Assembly (NCBI RefSeq): GCF_000397205.1
Contig: NC_021237.1
Location: 4,819,501 to 4,883,500 of the forward strand
Direction: 5' to 3'
Length of the DNA: 64,000 nucleotides
From: Pseudomonas protegens CHA0
GTDB lineage: Bacteria > Pseudomonadota > Gammaproteobacteria > Pseudomonadales > Pseudomonadaceae
Position numbers and translations under genes: made by a program. Below are positions 24,237 to 33,268 of the stretch, in pieces; positions within the stretch are counted from its first letter, which is position 1, and every line of letters begins with the position of its first letter. The notes under the pieces are model-generated. The model was not told the origin of the DNA. It saw only the letters and a program-made list of their open reading frames with translations, and did not search any database.

Positions 24237-26231
24237 ATGATCAATATCCGTTCCTTTCGCGATCTGCTGCGGTTGTTCTTCATCTTCAAGCGCGAGGTCA
24301 AGATCACCGTCCTGGTGACCTTCGTCATCATCCTGCTGGGCGCCTTCCTGCTGCCCAATCGCTTCGAGTCCACCGCCCTGCTGCTGGTCAAGCCGGGGCG
24401 CGACACCAGCACCCTGCCGATCGAGATCGCCGATCGCCAGGCTGTGGTGATTCCCAGCGCCCAGCGTGATCCGATCATCGATGAGGAGCGCATCCTCGGC
24501 GGCGAGCCCATCGCCCGCAAAGTGGCGGAAAAGTACCTCGACGACCTGTCCCGCCAGCCCCAGCCAAGTGGTGCCCTGGCCACCCTCAAGAACGCCGTGA
24601 AGGGCGCGGTGGAAGGCATCGTCGACCTGCTGCGCGGGGCCCTGCAACTGGTGGGCCTGGTGGAGAAGCAGACCCCGGTGGAACGCCTGACCGAACGCAT
24701 GTTGAAAAGCTTCAGCGTGACCCACGCCGCAGGCTCCTCGGTGATGGAAGTGAGCTTTACCTGGAACGACCCCAAAGTGGCCCAGACAGTGGTCAAGAGC
24801 TGGATCGAGCAGTACCAGCAGGAACGCGCGCAAACCCTCGGGCGCAAAAGCCTGTACGCCTTCTATGAAACCGAAAGTGGCGCCACCAACCAGCGCATCC
24901 TCGGCTACAAGAAGCAGATCGCCGACTACCTGAACCAACTGGGGGCGGTGAGCATCGAGGAGCGCCTGAACGATATCTCGCGCAACCTCAACAACCTCAA
25001 GGGCGAACACCTCAATACCACCCGAGCAGTGGCGTCCACTCGCAGCGGCCTGGAGACCATCCAGAAGCAGCTCAACAGCATGAAGAAAGAAATCAGCATC
25101 GGCCGCCAGATGAGCCTCAACCCGGACCGCCAGGACCTGCAGCAGCGGATCAACGCCAAGCAGATCGAGCGTCAGGAAATGCTCCGCACCTTCAGGGAAG
25201 GCGCCCCTCCGGTTCGCGCCATGGATGCGGCAATCGCCAACCTGCAAGCCTTGCTGAAATCGGAAAGCGGCACTGTGCAACGCAGCGAAAACCTGGCCCC
25301 GAACCCGGTCTATACCCGCCTGCAGAACAGCTTCGCCGACCAGCAGGCCAGCCTCAGCCGCCTGCAGACCCAGGCCGCCCAGCAGGAAACCCAGTTGCTC
25401 AAGCTCGAACAGGAACGGCGCCAGGCGCTGGCCGTGGAACCTGAACTGGCACGCCTGCAACGGGAACTGAGCGCGGCGGAGAAAAGCTTCGCGCTGTACA
25501 GCGACAGCACCGAGAAAGCCCGCATCGACCGCGAGCTGGACCAGAGCCAGATCAGCAACATCGCGGTGATCGAAGAAGCCACCTTCAAACCCAGCCGGGT
25601 CTTTCCCAAGAGCCTGAGCATGCTGCTCGCCGCCATCCCCCTGAGCCTGGCGGTGGGCCTGCTGGCGCTGTACTTCTTCTATCTGCTGGACCAGCGCATC
25701 CATGACGGCGACCAGATCGAGGAGCGCTTCGGGGTCAAGGTCTGGACCAGCCTGCAGGACCTCGACAGCCACCTGCCGCAACGCAACAGCGCCTTCACCG
25801 CCAGCCTCTACCGCCTGTACGGCATCCTGCCCCTCAAGCAGGTGGCGCTGCAGGGGCTGGTGATCGGCCTGACCTCGGCACGCCGCGGCGAAGGCGTGAG
25901 CTTCGTCACCGCGCACCTGCGCGACCTGCTCCAGGAGCGCGGGCACGTGGTGCGGGTCAATGGCGCACCCAACGCGGTGCCCGGCGAAATCGTCCTGCTG
26001 GAAGCCTCGGGCTTCTTCTCCAACCAGGAAGCCTTCGTCAGCCTGCGCGAGGCCGACCTGATCGCCCTGATCGTCGAAGCCGAAACCACCACGGTGCCCG
26101 TGCTGCAAAACGCCCTGTCGATTCTCACCACCGCCTTCAAGCGGGTCGACGGCATCATCATCAACCGCCGGCGCTTCGGCATCCCGGAGAACGTGCTGAA
26201 CTTCCTGGCGCGGATCAGGAGCCCCCACTGA
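24237..26231 (+). CDS. pslE: Polysaccharide co-polymerase PslE (Wzz/GumC family)
   Basis: 664 residues. The Wzz domain has an N-terminal transmembrane segment (about 22-42) and a second near 465-485 (SMLLAAIPLSLAVGLLALYFFYLL). Between them lies a long coiled coil rich in Gln, Glu and Leu. The C-terminal part looks like a BY-kinase core, but the Walker A region reads TSARRGEGVSFV and lacks the GKT/S, so ATP hydrolysis is unlikely. It would control chain length and link to PslD in the periplasm. It overlaps pslF by 1 bp. Confidence 0.88.
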   Translation: MINIRSFRDLLRLFFIFKREVKITVLVTFVIILLGAFLLPNRFESTALLLVKPGRDTSTLPIEIADRQAVVIPSAQRDPIIDEERILGGEPIARKVAEKYLDDLSRQPQPSGALATLKNAVKGAVEGIVDLLRGALQLVGLVEKQTPVERLTERMLKSFSVTHAAGSSVMEVSFTWNDPKVAQTVVKSWIEQYQQERAQTLGRKSLYAFYETESGATNQRILGYKKQIADYLNQLGAVSIEERLNDISRNLNNLKGEHLNTTRAVASTRSGLETIQKQLNSMKKEISIGRQMSLNPDRQDLQQRINAKQIERQEMLRTFREGAPPVRAMDAAIANLQALLKSESGTVQRSENLAPNPVYTRLQNSFADQQASLSRLQTQAAQQETQLLKLEQERRQALAVEPELARLQRELSAAEKSFALYSDSTEKARIDRELDQSQISNIAVIEEATFKPSRVFPKSLSMLLAAIPLSLAVGLLALYFFYLLDQRIHDGDQIEERFGVKVWTSLQDLDSHLPQRNSAFTASLYRLYGILPLKQVALQGLVIGLTSARRGEGVSFVTAHLRDLLQERGHVVRVNGAPNAVPGEIVLLEASGFFSNQEAFVSLREADLIALIVEAETTTVPVLQNALSILTTAFKRVDGIIINRRRFGIPENVLNFLARIRSPH

Positions 26232-27427
26232 TGCACATTGCCCTGCTGGCACCCATGCCTCCCGAGCAGAACGGCATTGCCGACTACGCCGCGCACCTGC
26301 GCGCCGCGCTGGAAGGCCTGGGGCTGAAAGTCAGCACGCCCCTGGCCGGGCTGGGCAACGACCCGCAACGCGCCATCGAGCGGGTGGCGCACAGTGACTG
26401 GCAGGGGATCGACCTGGTGCACGCCGAGCTGGGCGGTGGCCGGCTGGCGGAGTTTCATGCCCTCAAGGCGTTGCGCGAGCGTTTCCCCAGCCTGCCGCTG
26501 AGCGCCACGGTGCACGACCCCGAACGCCTGGTCTGGCGCCGGGCCAGCCTGCCCTGGCCGCTGTCCCTGGCCACGCGGCTGCCCTCACCGCTGCCACAGA
26601 TCGCCACGGTACTGACCGACCCCTTGTGCCTGCACGAAGAAAAGCAGCTGGCCCGCAGCCTCACCCGGCTGATCACCCTGACCCACGCCGGCGGCGCCTG
26701 CCTGCGCCAGCGCATGGGGTTGCGTGCGGAGCAGATGGTGGTGATCCCCCACGGCAACCTGGCCATCCCCGCCCGGCCGCTGCCGCCGCTGAGCCCGTTG
26801 AGGCTGCTGTATTTCGGCTTCATCTACCGCGGCAAGGGCATCGAGGATCTGCTGGATGCACTGGCCATGGCCTTCGCCCAGCAACCGGCAATGCGCGAGC
26901 GCATGCGCCTGACCCTGGCCGGGGGCAGTGAACCGGAAATGGCCTTCGGTAGCGCCGGCAGCTACCTCGACCAGTTGCGCCAGCACATCCAGCGCCTGAA
27001 CCTGCAGGACAGCATCGACTGGCAACTGGACCTGCCGGCCACGGACATTCCCAAGGTGATCCAGGCCCACCACGTGATGGTCCTGCCCTACCGCGAGTCG
27101 AGCAAGCTCAAGCTCCTGGGCACGCTGCGGGGGACCAGCGGCGCCCTGTCCTGGGCGGTGGCCTGCGGTCGCGGCGCCATCACCTCCGACGCCCGCTCCT
27201 TCGCCGAAGAGGTGGCCCAGGACAACGGCGTGATCTTTCCCCAGGGCAACGTCGCCGCCCTGGCCGCCGAACTCAGCCACTTGTGCGCCAGCCCGGAACG
27301 GGTGGAGCGCTGGGCCGAGCACGCCGCGGTGATCGGCTCCCGGCGGGTCTGGAGCCATACCGCCGAGCGCTTTGCCCGGGTGTTCAGCGATGCCTGTGGA
27401 GGCCCGGCCCATGCCTATGCGACGTAG
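26231..27427 (+). CDS. pslF: Glycosyltransferase family 4 PslF
   Basis: 398-residue cytoplasmic GT-B enzyme. The N-terminal lobe opens MHIALLAPMPPEQNGIADYAAHLR. The C-terminal lobe has LLYFGFIYRGKGIEDLLDALA and LPATDIPKVIQAHHVMVLPYRES. It adds one sugar of the Psl repeat unit. It overlaps pslE (TGATG) and pslG by 17 bp. Confidence 0.85.
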   Translation: MHIALLAPMPPEQNGIADYAAHLRAALEGLGLKVSTPLAGLGNDPQRAIERVAHSDWQGIDLVHAELGGGRLAEFHALKALRERFPSLPLSATVHDPERLVWRRASLPWPLSLATRLPSPLPQIATVLTDPLCLHEEKQLARSLTRLITLTHAGGACLRQRMGLRAEQMVVIPHGNLAIPARPLPPLSPLRLLYFGFIYRGKGIEDLLDALAMAFAQQPAMRERMRLTLAGGSEPEMAFGSAGSYLDQLRQHIQRLNLQDSIDWQLDLPATDIPKVIQAHHVMVLPYRESSKLKLLGTLRGTSGALSWAVACGRGAITSDARSFAEEVAQDNGVIFPQGNVAALAAELSHLCASPERVERWAEHAAVIGSRRVWSHTAERFARVFSDACGGPAHAYAT

Positions 27428-28712
27428 CTCGGCGATTGCCCTGCTGGTGCTCGCCTGCCTGTCCTGGAACGCCCTGGCGGATACCACCCTGCGCGCGCCG
27501 CGAGCGGTGGTGTGGAAGGATTTTCTCGGGGTCAACGCGCAGTTCCAGTACTTCACCCCCGGCGTCTACCAGAAGCAAATGGACCGGCTCGATGCCCTGG
27601 GCCTGAGCTGGGTCCGCCTGGCCATTCACTGGGCCATGATCGAACCCAGCGAGAATGACCTGCAGCTGGACACCCTGGACGCCGCGATGAACGCCATGCA
27701 GGGTCGCCAGTACCGGGTCCTGGCCTACATGGTGGGTTCGGCGCCCTTCGCCGCCAACGTGCCCAGCGGCTCGCCCCCTTCCGACCAGTACCCGCCCAAG
27801 GACTTCAACGTCTTCGCCCAGCGCATGAAAATGCTCGCCCAGCGTTATCCCCAGGTGAACACCTGGCAGGTGTGGAACGAACCCAACATCGTCTGGCTGC
27901 CCAAGGAAGACCCCGACGCCTACGACCAGTTGCTCACGACCACCACCAGCGCCATTCGCGCGGCGATTCCCGACAAGCCTGTAGCGACCGCGGGCATGGC
28001 CTACTATAGCCAGATGCGCAGCACCCCGGGGCTGATGCTCGAAGACCTGCTGCAACAGGGCCTGGGCACGGAAAACCTGATTGCCGCCTACCACCCCTAT
28101 TCCGAGCTCCCGGAAGGCGACGATGCCGCGGCCCAGGATTTCCTCGTACGCGGCAACTTCCTCAACAACGCGCTGCACAGCCAGGGCGTGCAACAGGTCT
28201 GGGCCACCGAGTGGGGCTGGTCGAGCTACACCAGCGGAGCCCGGGAAATGCAGGCGATGATCGGCGTCAACGGCCAGGCCGACTACACCCTGCGCCGCCT
28301 GGCCCTGATGGCGGCCATGGACTACCAGCGGATCTTCCTGTTCAACCTCAGCGACCTGGATGCCCGCGCCAGCAACCGCGACCAGTCCTACGGGCTGGTG
28401 GACCTGGCCGGCGAACCCAAGCTGGTCTACAACGCCCTCAAGTATTTTCTCGACACCACCGGGCCGAGCCTGGCCCCGGCTGATCCCCCCGGCCTGAGCA
28501 ACGCCCCGAGCGACTTGTACAGCATCGCCTGGACCCGGCCCGACGGCTCCCACGTCTGGATGTTCTGGAGCGCCAGCGGCGCCAGCCTGCAGGTTCCCGG
28601 GCTCAACGCGGCCACGCTGCATGATCCGCTGACCGGCACCCGCACCGAGCTGAGCGGGCAAGCGGGCCTGAGCGTGCCGTTGAAAACCAGCCTGCAACTG
28701 TTGGTGTGGTGA
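27411..28712 (+). CDS. pslG: Periplasmic glycoside hydrolase PslG (GH39-like)
   Basis: 433 residues. Signal peptide MPMRRSSAIALLVLACLSWNALA is followed by a TIM-barrel hydrolase. The likely acid/base is Glu157 in VWNEPNIVW, and the nucleophile Glu267 in ATEWGWSS, matching the pair known for PslG (Glu165/Glu276). It cleaves Psl in the periplasm during export. GGAGG 8 nt before ATG 27411 sets the start inside the end of pslF. Confidence 0.9.
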   Translation: MPMRRSSAIALLVLACLSWNALADTTLRAPRAVVWKDFLGVNAQFQYFTPGVYQKQMDRLDALGLSWVRLAIHWAMIEPSENDLQLDTLDAAMNAMQGRQYRVLAYMVGSAPFAANVPSGSPPSDQYPPKDFNVFAQRMKMLAQRYPQVNTWQVWNEPNIVWLPKEDPDAYDQLLTTTTSAIRAAIPDKPVATAGMAYYSQMRSTPGLMLEDLLQQGLGTENLIAAYHPYSELPEGDDAAAQDFLVRGNFLNNALHSQGVQQVWATEWGWSSYTSGAREMQAMIGVNGQADYTLRRLALMAAMDYQRIFLFNLSDLDARASNRDQSYGLVDLAGEPKLVYNALKYFLDTTGPSLAPADPPGLSNAPSDLYSIAWTRPDGSHVWMFWSASGASLQVPGLNAATLHDPLTGTRTELSGQAGLSVPLKTSLQLLVW

Positions 28713-28714
28713 GC

Positions 28715-29932
28715 ATGAAAATCCTCTGGACCCTGCCCTACCTGCCCTGGCCCGCCACCAGCGGCGGCAAGACCCGGCAATACCACCTGCTGCGGGCCCT
28801 GGCCGCCCGCGGGCACCGCATCACCTTGCTGGTGCAATCGAAAACCCCGTTGGACGACGCCACCCGCGCGGCCCTGGAGCCCTGGCTGGAACGCCTGATC
28901 GTGCTGCCGCGGCGGCCGTTGCGCAGCCTCAAGACCCTGTTCTCGGTGCTGTTCGCGCCCTACCCCATGCTGGCCGACGTCAACGGTTTGGCCGCGCCGC
29001 TGCAACAGCGTTTTCGCGAGCTGTTGGAGGAACCCTGGGACGTGATCCAGATCGAGCACAGCTACAGCTTCCAGCCCTTCGAACAGCCGCTCAAGCAATT
29101 GCAGCGCCCGTTCATCCTCACCGAACACAACGTCGAGTCGGCCCTCGGTGCCGCCAGCTACGACCGCCTGCCGGCCTGGTCGAAACCCTTTACCCGTTAC
29201 GACCAATGGCGCTACCGGCGCTGGGAACGCCGGGTGTTCCAGCAGGCGGCCCGGGTCATCGCGGTGACCGAACAGGACGCCCTGACCCTGGCCCGGCTGA
29301 GTGGCAAACCGGCCGCGGTGGTGGTCAACGGCGTGGACTGCGGGCACTACGCCGCGGTGCAACCGGACCTTGGCAGCCAGCGCCTGCTGTTTATCGGCAA
29401 CTACGAATACAGCCCCAACCTGGATGCGGTGCAATGGGCCCTGGAAGAGATACTGCCGCGCCTGTGGGCCATCAACCCCGAGGTGCACTTCGCCATCTGC
29501 GGCTACGCCCTGCCGGACAGTTTCCGCCAGCGCTGGACCGACCCGCGCATCGAGTGGCAGGGTTTTGTCCCCGACCTGCGGGACCTGCAACGGCGCTCCG
29601 CGCTGTTCTTCGCCCCGCTGCGCCAGGGCGGCGGCTCCAAGCTCAAGGTCCTGGAGGCCATGGCCGCCGGCCTGCCGGTAGTTACCACGGCCCAGGGCAG
29701 CTCCGGGCTGCAGGTAGAGAACGGCCAGCATTACCTGGGCAGCGAAGACCCCGGGGCCCTGGCGCAGATTCTCGCCCAGGCCCTGGCCGACCCCGAGCGC
29801 CTGCAACGCATCGGCGCCGCCGGGCGCGACTACGTGCTGGCCCACCATGACTGGAGCGCCGCCGCGGCCCAGCTGGAAGCGGTCTATCACCAACTCCCCT
29901 CTGACAAAGAAGAAGTGTCCGTATGCGCATAG
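28715..29932 (+). CDS. pslH: Glycosyltransferase family 4 PslH
   Basis: 405 residues. It opens MKILWTLPYLPWPATSGGKTRQYHLLRALAARGH, with the GT4 donor site DLQRRSALFFAPLRQGGGSKLKVLEAMAAGLPVVTT near 290-325. Spacing of 2 bp after pslG and a 10-bp overlap with pslI show tight coupling. ATG 28715 is preferred to GTG 28706 inside pslG. Confidence 0.86.
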   Translation: MKILWTLPYLPWPATSGGKTRQYHLLRALAARGHRITLLVQSKTPLDDATRAALEPWLERLIVLPRRPLRSLKTLFSVLFAPYPMLADVNGLAAPLQQRFRELLEEPWDVIQIEHSYSFQPFEQPLKQLQRPFILTEHNVESALGAASYDRLPAWSKPFTRYDQWRYRRWERRVFQQAARVIAVTEQDALTLARLSGKPAAVVVNGVDCGHYAAVQPDLGSQRLLFIGNYEYSPNLDAVQWALEEILPRLWAINPEVHFAICGYALPDSFRQRWTDPRIEWQGFVPDLRDLQRRSALFFAPLRQGGGSKLKVLEAMAAGLPVVTTAQGSSGLQVENGQHYLGSEDPGALAQILAQALADPERLQRIGAAGRDYVLAHHDWSAAAAQLEAVYHQLPSDKEEVSVCA

Positions 29933-31023
29933 GTCTGGATTACCGCCCCGCCGCAGGCTACAGCAACAGTGGTATCGGCCGGCAGAACCTGGCACTGGAA
30001 GACGCCCTGCGTGCCAATCCGCAGGTCAGCCTGCAATTGTTCGGCGTTGCCCCGGAAGACCATCCGCTGCGCCGCCGGGTGCATTGCCCCAGGTGGGGCG
30101 CACCACTGCAGGGTGTGCATCGCCTGCCGAACCGGCTGCGCTTCGAGGGCGGTTTTCTGCCCGAGGCCCTGCGTGAGGCCGAGGTGGAGCTGTACATCTG
30201 CAACTTCAACATGGGCCTGCCCCTGGGCAGGAAACCTAAGAACCTGCGCTATGTATTGCAACTGCATGACCTGTTCCAACTGACCCTGACCAACAGCCAT
30301 GGCTCACGGCTCAAGGAGCGGGTCTATGGCCTCACCGACAAGCTCTCCATCGGCCACTCGGTGAAGCAAGCGGACCGCATCTGGACACCTTCGCAGTACA
30401 CCGCCGACGAACTGGTGAAGCTCTTTCCCCAGGCCCGGGACAAGGTCCGGGTACTGCCCAACCTGGTTACCGGTTTCCAGGGCGAACCCGCCGACATCCG
30501 CGACCTGCAACTGCCCGAGCGCTATTGGCTGGCGGTGGGCACCCGCGAGCCGCGCAAGAACATTCCCTGGTTCGTCGCCGCCTGGCAGGCCGCACGCCAG
30601 CAATCCCCGGATGTACCGGAACTGGTGCTGATCGGCGCACCGGAACACCTGCCCAGCGAGCTGCGCGCCGTGCATGGCCTGCACTTTCTCAGCGACCTCA
30701 GCGACAGCCAGTTGCATGGGGTGTACCGCAAGGCCCAGCGCCTGTGGCAGCCCTCCTACGCCGAGGGCTTCGGCCTGCCGGTGATCGAGGCCCTGAGTGT
30801 CGGCACTCCGGTGGCGGTGGCCAGCGGCTCGGCCCTGGACGAGATCACCCCGGCGGGCAGCCCGCGCTTCTCGCCCACCGACAGCGCCGCGCTGAGCCAG
30901 TTGATGGTGCAACTGGCCAGCGCCCCGCCGGAAGACCCCGCCCCCCTCAAGGCCTGGGCGGCCGGCTACGCCGAGGATGCCTATCGCCAGCGCTTCAATG
31001 AATTGCTCGAGGAGCTCAAGTAA
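29923..31023 (+). CDS. pslI: Glycosyltransferase family 4 PslI
   Basis: 366 residues. MRIGLDYRPAAGYSNSGIGRQN is the N-lobe start, and the C-lobe has YWLAVGTREPRKNIPWFVAAW, then WQPSYAEGFGLPVIEALSVGTPVAVASGSALDEI near 272-305. It probably adds another mannose/rhamnose/glucose of the repeat; the linkage cannot be told. It overlaps pslH and pslJ. Confidence 0.86.
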   Translation: MRIGLDYRPAAGYSNSGIGRQNLALEDALRANPQVSLQLFGVAPEDHPLRRRVHCPRWGAPLQGVHRLPNRLRFEGGFLPEALREAEVELYICNFNMGLPLGRKPKNLRYVLQLHDLFQLTLTNSHGSRLKERVYGLTDKLSIGHSVKQADRIWTPSQYTADELVKLFPQARDKVRVLPNLVTGFQGEPADIRDLQLPERYWLAVGTREPRKNIPWFVAAWQAARQQSPDVPELVLIGAPEHLPSELRAVHGLHFLSDLSDSQLHGVYRKAQRLWQPSYAEGFGLPVIEALSVGTPVAVASGSALDEITPAGSPRFSPTDSAALSQLMVQLASAPPEDPAPLKAWAAGYAEDAYRQRFNELLEELK

Positions 31024-32441
31024 TGCCCATCGCCCTGCCGCTGGCGCTGATCTTCGGCCTGGTTTTCGGCGTGCTGATCTGGTTGCTGCCAGCGCTCAAG
31101 GTGCTGGTGCTGATGGTCGGCATCGCAGCGGCGGTGACCGTGGTCCGCCAGCCCATGCGCGGGCTGCTGCTGTTCGCGGTACTGGCGACCTTCCTGCCCT
31201 ATTCGACGGTGCAGATCGGCCTGCGCACCACCGTCTCCGAAGCCCTGCTGCTGTTGGTCTGGGCCAGCATCCTGGCCCAGGGGCTGTTCTCCAACCTGCC
31301 CCGGCCGCCCAGGCTGCTGCGTACAGAGAAGCTGCTGCTGGCCCTGATGGCCTTCAGTGCCCTGCCCTTCATCATCGGCCAGGTGACGGTGAACGCCGAT
31401 GGCAATGGCCCGGTGAACTGGGTCCGCTGGTTGCTCAACCTCTCGGCGCTGTTTCTGGTGCGGCGCCTGTTGCAGCAAGCCAAGGCCCGGGAGCAACTGG
31501 TCTGTGGCCTGTTGCTGGGGACCCTGCTGCTCCTGCTGCTGTCGATCCCGGTGTTTCTGAAGAACGGCAGCGCCACGGCCATGACCCCGATCCTCGAAAA
31601 GCTCGGCTACGGCGGCATCGCGGTACTGGGCGACAGCCTCAGCGCCCTGGCCAATCGCATGGGCTCGCCGTGGATGCACCCCAACGTCACCGGCGGCGCC
31701 ATGGCCCTGCTGCTGCCCCTGGCCTTCTGTTTCGGCCTGACCCGCAGCGGCTGGCAGCGTAACCTCGGCCTGGCGGTGGCCTTGCTGGGGGCCGCCGGGC
31801 TGCTGCTCTCCGGTTCTCGCGGAGCCCTGCTCAGCCTGCTGATCGTGCTGATCTGGATGGCCCGCCAGCGGGTGCCCTACACCGGGCGCATGCTGATGGG
31901 TGGCTTCGTTCTCGGGGCCTTGCTGCTGATGTCCTATCCGCCCTTGCAGGACCGCCTGCTGACCCTGTTCACCTCCAACGATGCCAGCACCAGCGTGCGG
32001 GTCGACGAGTACTCGCATTTCCCCGCCGCCATGGCGATGTTCCCCTTCGGCATCGGCTTCAAGGTCGACCCACCCGTGCCCGGCACCGGCCTGTGGGGGA
32101 TTTCCAACCTGTGGCTGAACTACATCTACAAGATCGGCGTGCCCGGCATGCTGCTGTTCGTCGCGGTGATCTGGAGCTGGTGGCGGGAAACCCGGGTTCC
32201 CGGGGTGGCCATCCAGTTGAATCGGGACAACGCCCTCTGGCTGGGCAGCGGGGCCGGCCTCAGCGCCGCACTGATCAGCGGCCTGTTCGACCATTACTTC
32301 AGCTTCACCCAGGTGTTGATCGCCCTGTTCTGGCTGCTGCTGGGCCTGAACCTGCATGAAGCCAGACGCCTGCGACTCAAGGCCGGCGCTGCGGCGCCCA
32401 GGGTTACTCCAGACTCCCCACCCTCAGGAATCCAGCCATGA
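31023..32441 (+). CDS. pslJ: O-antigen ligase/polymerase-like membrane protein PslJ
   Basis: 472 residues with about a dozen hydrophobic segments. A Wzy_C-type region LLLSGSRGALLSLLIVLIWMARQR (about 260-283) carries the SGSRG motif typical of O-antigen ligase/polymerase proteins. It probably polymerises Psl repeat units on the periplasmic face of the inner membrane. Its start overlaps the pslI stop (TAATG). Confidence 0.85.
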   Translation: MPIALPLALIFGLVFGVLIWLLPALKVLVLMVGIAAAVTVVRQPMRGLLLFAVLATFLPYSTVQIGLRTTVSEALLLLVWASILAQGLFSNLPRPPRLLRTEKLLLALMAFSALPFIIGQVTVNADGNGPVNWVRWLLNLSALFLVRRLLQQAKAREQLVCGLLLGTLLLLLLSIPVFLKNGSATAMTPILEKLGYGGIAVLGDSLSALANRMGSPWMHPNVTGGAMALLLPLAFCFGLTRSGWQRNLGLAVALLGAAGLLLSGSRGALLSLLIVLIWMARQRVPYTGRMLMGGFVLGALLLMSYPPLQDRLLTLFTSNDASTSVRVDEYSHFPAAMAMFPFGIGFKVDPPVPGTGLWGISNLWLNYIYKIGVPGMLLFVAVIWSWWRETRVPGVAIQLNRDNALWLGSGAGLSAALISGLFDHYFSFTQVLIALFWLLLGLNLHEARRLRLKAGAAAPRVTPDSPPSGIQP

Positions 32442-33259
32442 AACATCGCCTCTTCCACTCGCAGAACCTGAAACAGGCCTTGCCTGACTATGCGCAGAAA
32501 ATGGGGGTGAGCCTTGCAGAACTGGAGGCGGCCTATCAGTGGATGCTGGAGAACGATGTCGTGTTCGAGCAACCGCTCAAGGGCAACGTGCTGACCTACA
32601 TCAGCTACCTGAACATCGAATCGAAGATCGAGCCGCCCCTGCCCCGGCGCTTCTACAAACTGCTGGGCCGCGAACTCAAGGGGGCGCTGATTCCCATGTA
32701 CGGAATCAACTGGCCGACCCTGCGCGACCGCATGCTGCGGGTCTGGGAGCAGATCTACAACATCCTCATCTGCAAGATCCCCAGCCACACCCTGCGCCTG
32801 TTCTGGCTGCGCCTTGGCGGCGCGAAGATCGGCAAAGGCTCCACGGTGTGGCGCAATACCGAGGTGCTGGGTGTCGACAGCCTGCGCATCGGCCAGGACA
32901 GTACCGTGGCCTGGCACTGCCAGTTGGACGCCCGGGGCGGGCTGATCATTGGCGACCATGTGACCATCGCCTCCCATGTGCTGATCATCGCCGGTGGCCA
33001 CGACCTCAAGGAGCCGGAATTCTGGGCGGTAGGCGGGCCGATCTACATCCATGACTACGCCTGGATCGCCAGCCGCGCCCTGCTGTCGTTTGGCGCCGAG
33101 ATCGGCGAAGGCGCGGTGGTCGGCGGGCAGACCGTGGTGTCCAAGCCGGTACCGCCCTACGCCATCGTCAGCGGGCCGGACGCGGCGATCAAGGGCGAGC
33201 GCTGCCGCAACCTCAACTACAAAGTGGGCGGCAAAGGCCTGTTCACTTTGTTCCACTAA
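32438..33259 (+). CDS. Left-handed beta-helix (hexapeptide) acetyltransferase in the psl operon
   Basis: 273 residues. A 110-residue N-terminal region, probably helical, is followed by WcaF/NodL-like hexapeptide repeats from about residue 125: LGGAKIGKGSTVWRNTEVLG, then LDARGGLIIGDHVTIASHVLIIAGGH. It likely O-acetylates Psl precursors from acetyl-CoA. P. aeruginosa psl has the unrelated membrane acyltransferase PslL and no such enzyme. It overlaps pslJ by 4 bp, so it is a true operon member. The acceptor sugar is unknown. Confidence 0.85.
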   Translation: MKHRLFHSQNLKQALPDYAQKMGVSLAELEAAYQWMLENDVVFEQPLKGNVLTYISYLNIESKIEPPLPRRFYKLLGRELKGALIPMYGINWPTLRDRMLRVWEQIYNILICKIPSHTLRLFWLRLGGAKIGKGSTVWRNTEVLGVDSLRIGQDSTVAWHCQLDARGGLIIGDHVTIASHVLIIAGGHDLKEPEFWAVGGPIYIHDYAWIASRALLSFGAEIGEGAVVGGQTVVSKPVPPYAIVSGPDAAIKGERCRNLNYKVGGKGLFTLFH

Positions 33260-33268
33260 GCCCGGCCC

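Noticed and set aside
23337..26252. Minus-strand open frame of 971 codons across pslD and pslE
   Set aside because: Shadow of the coding strand, low-complexity His/Gln/Gly/Ala-rich composition, no domain.
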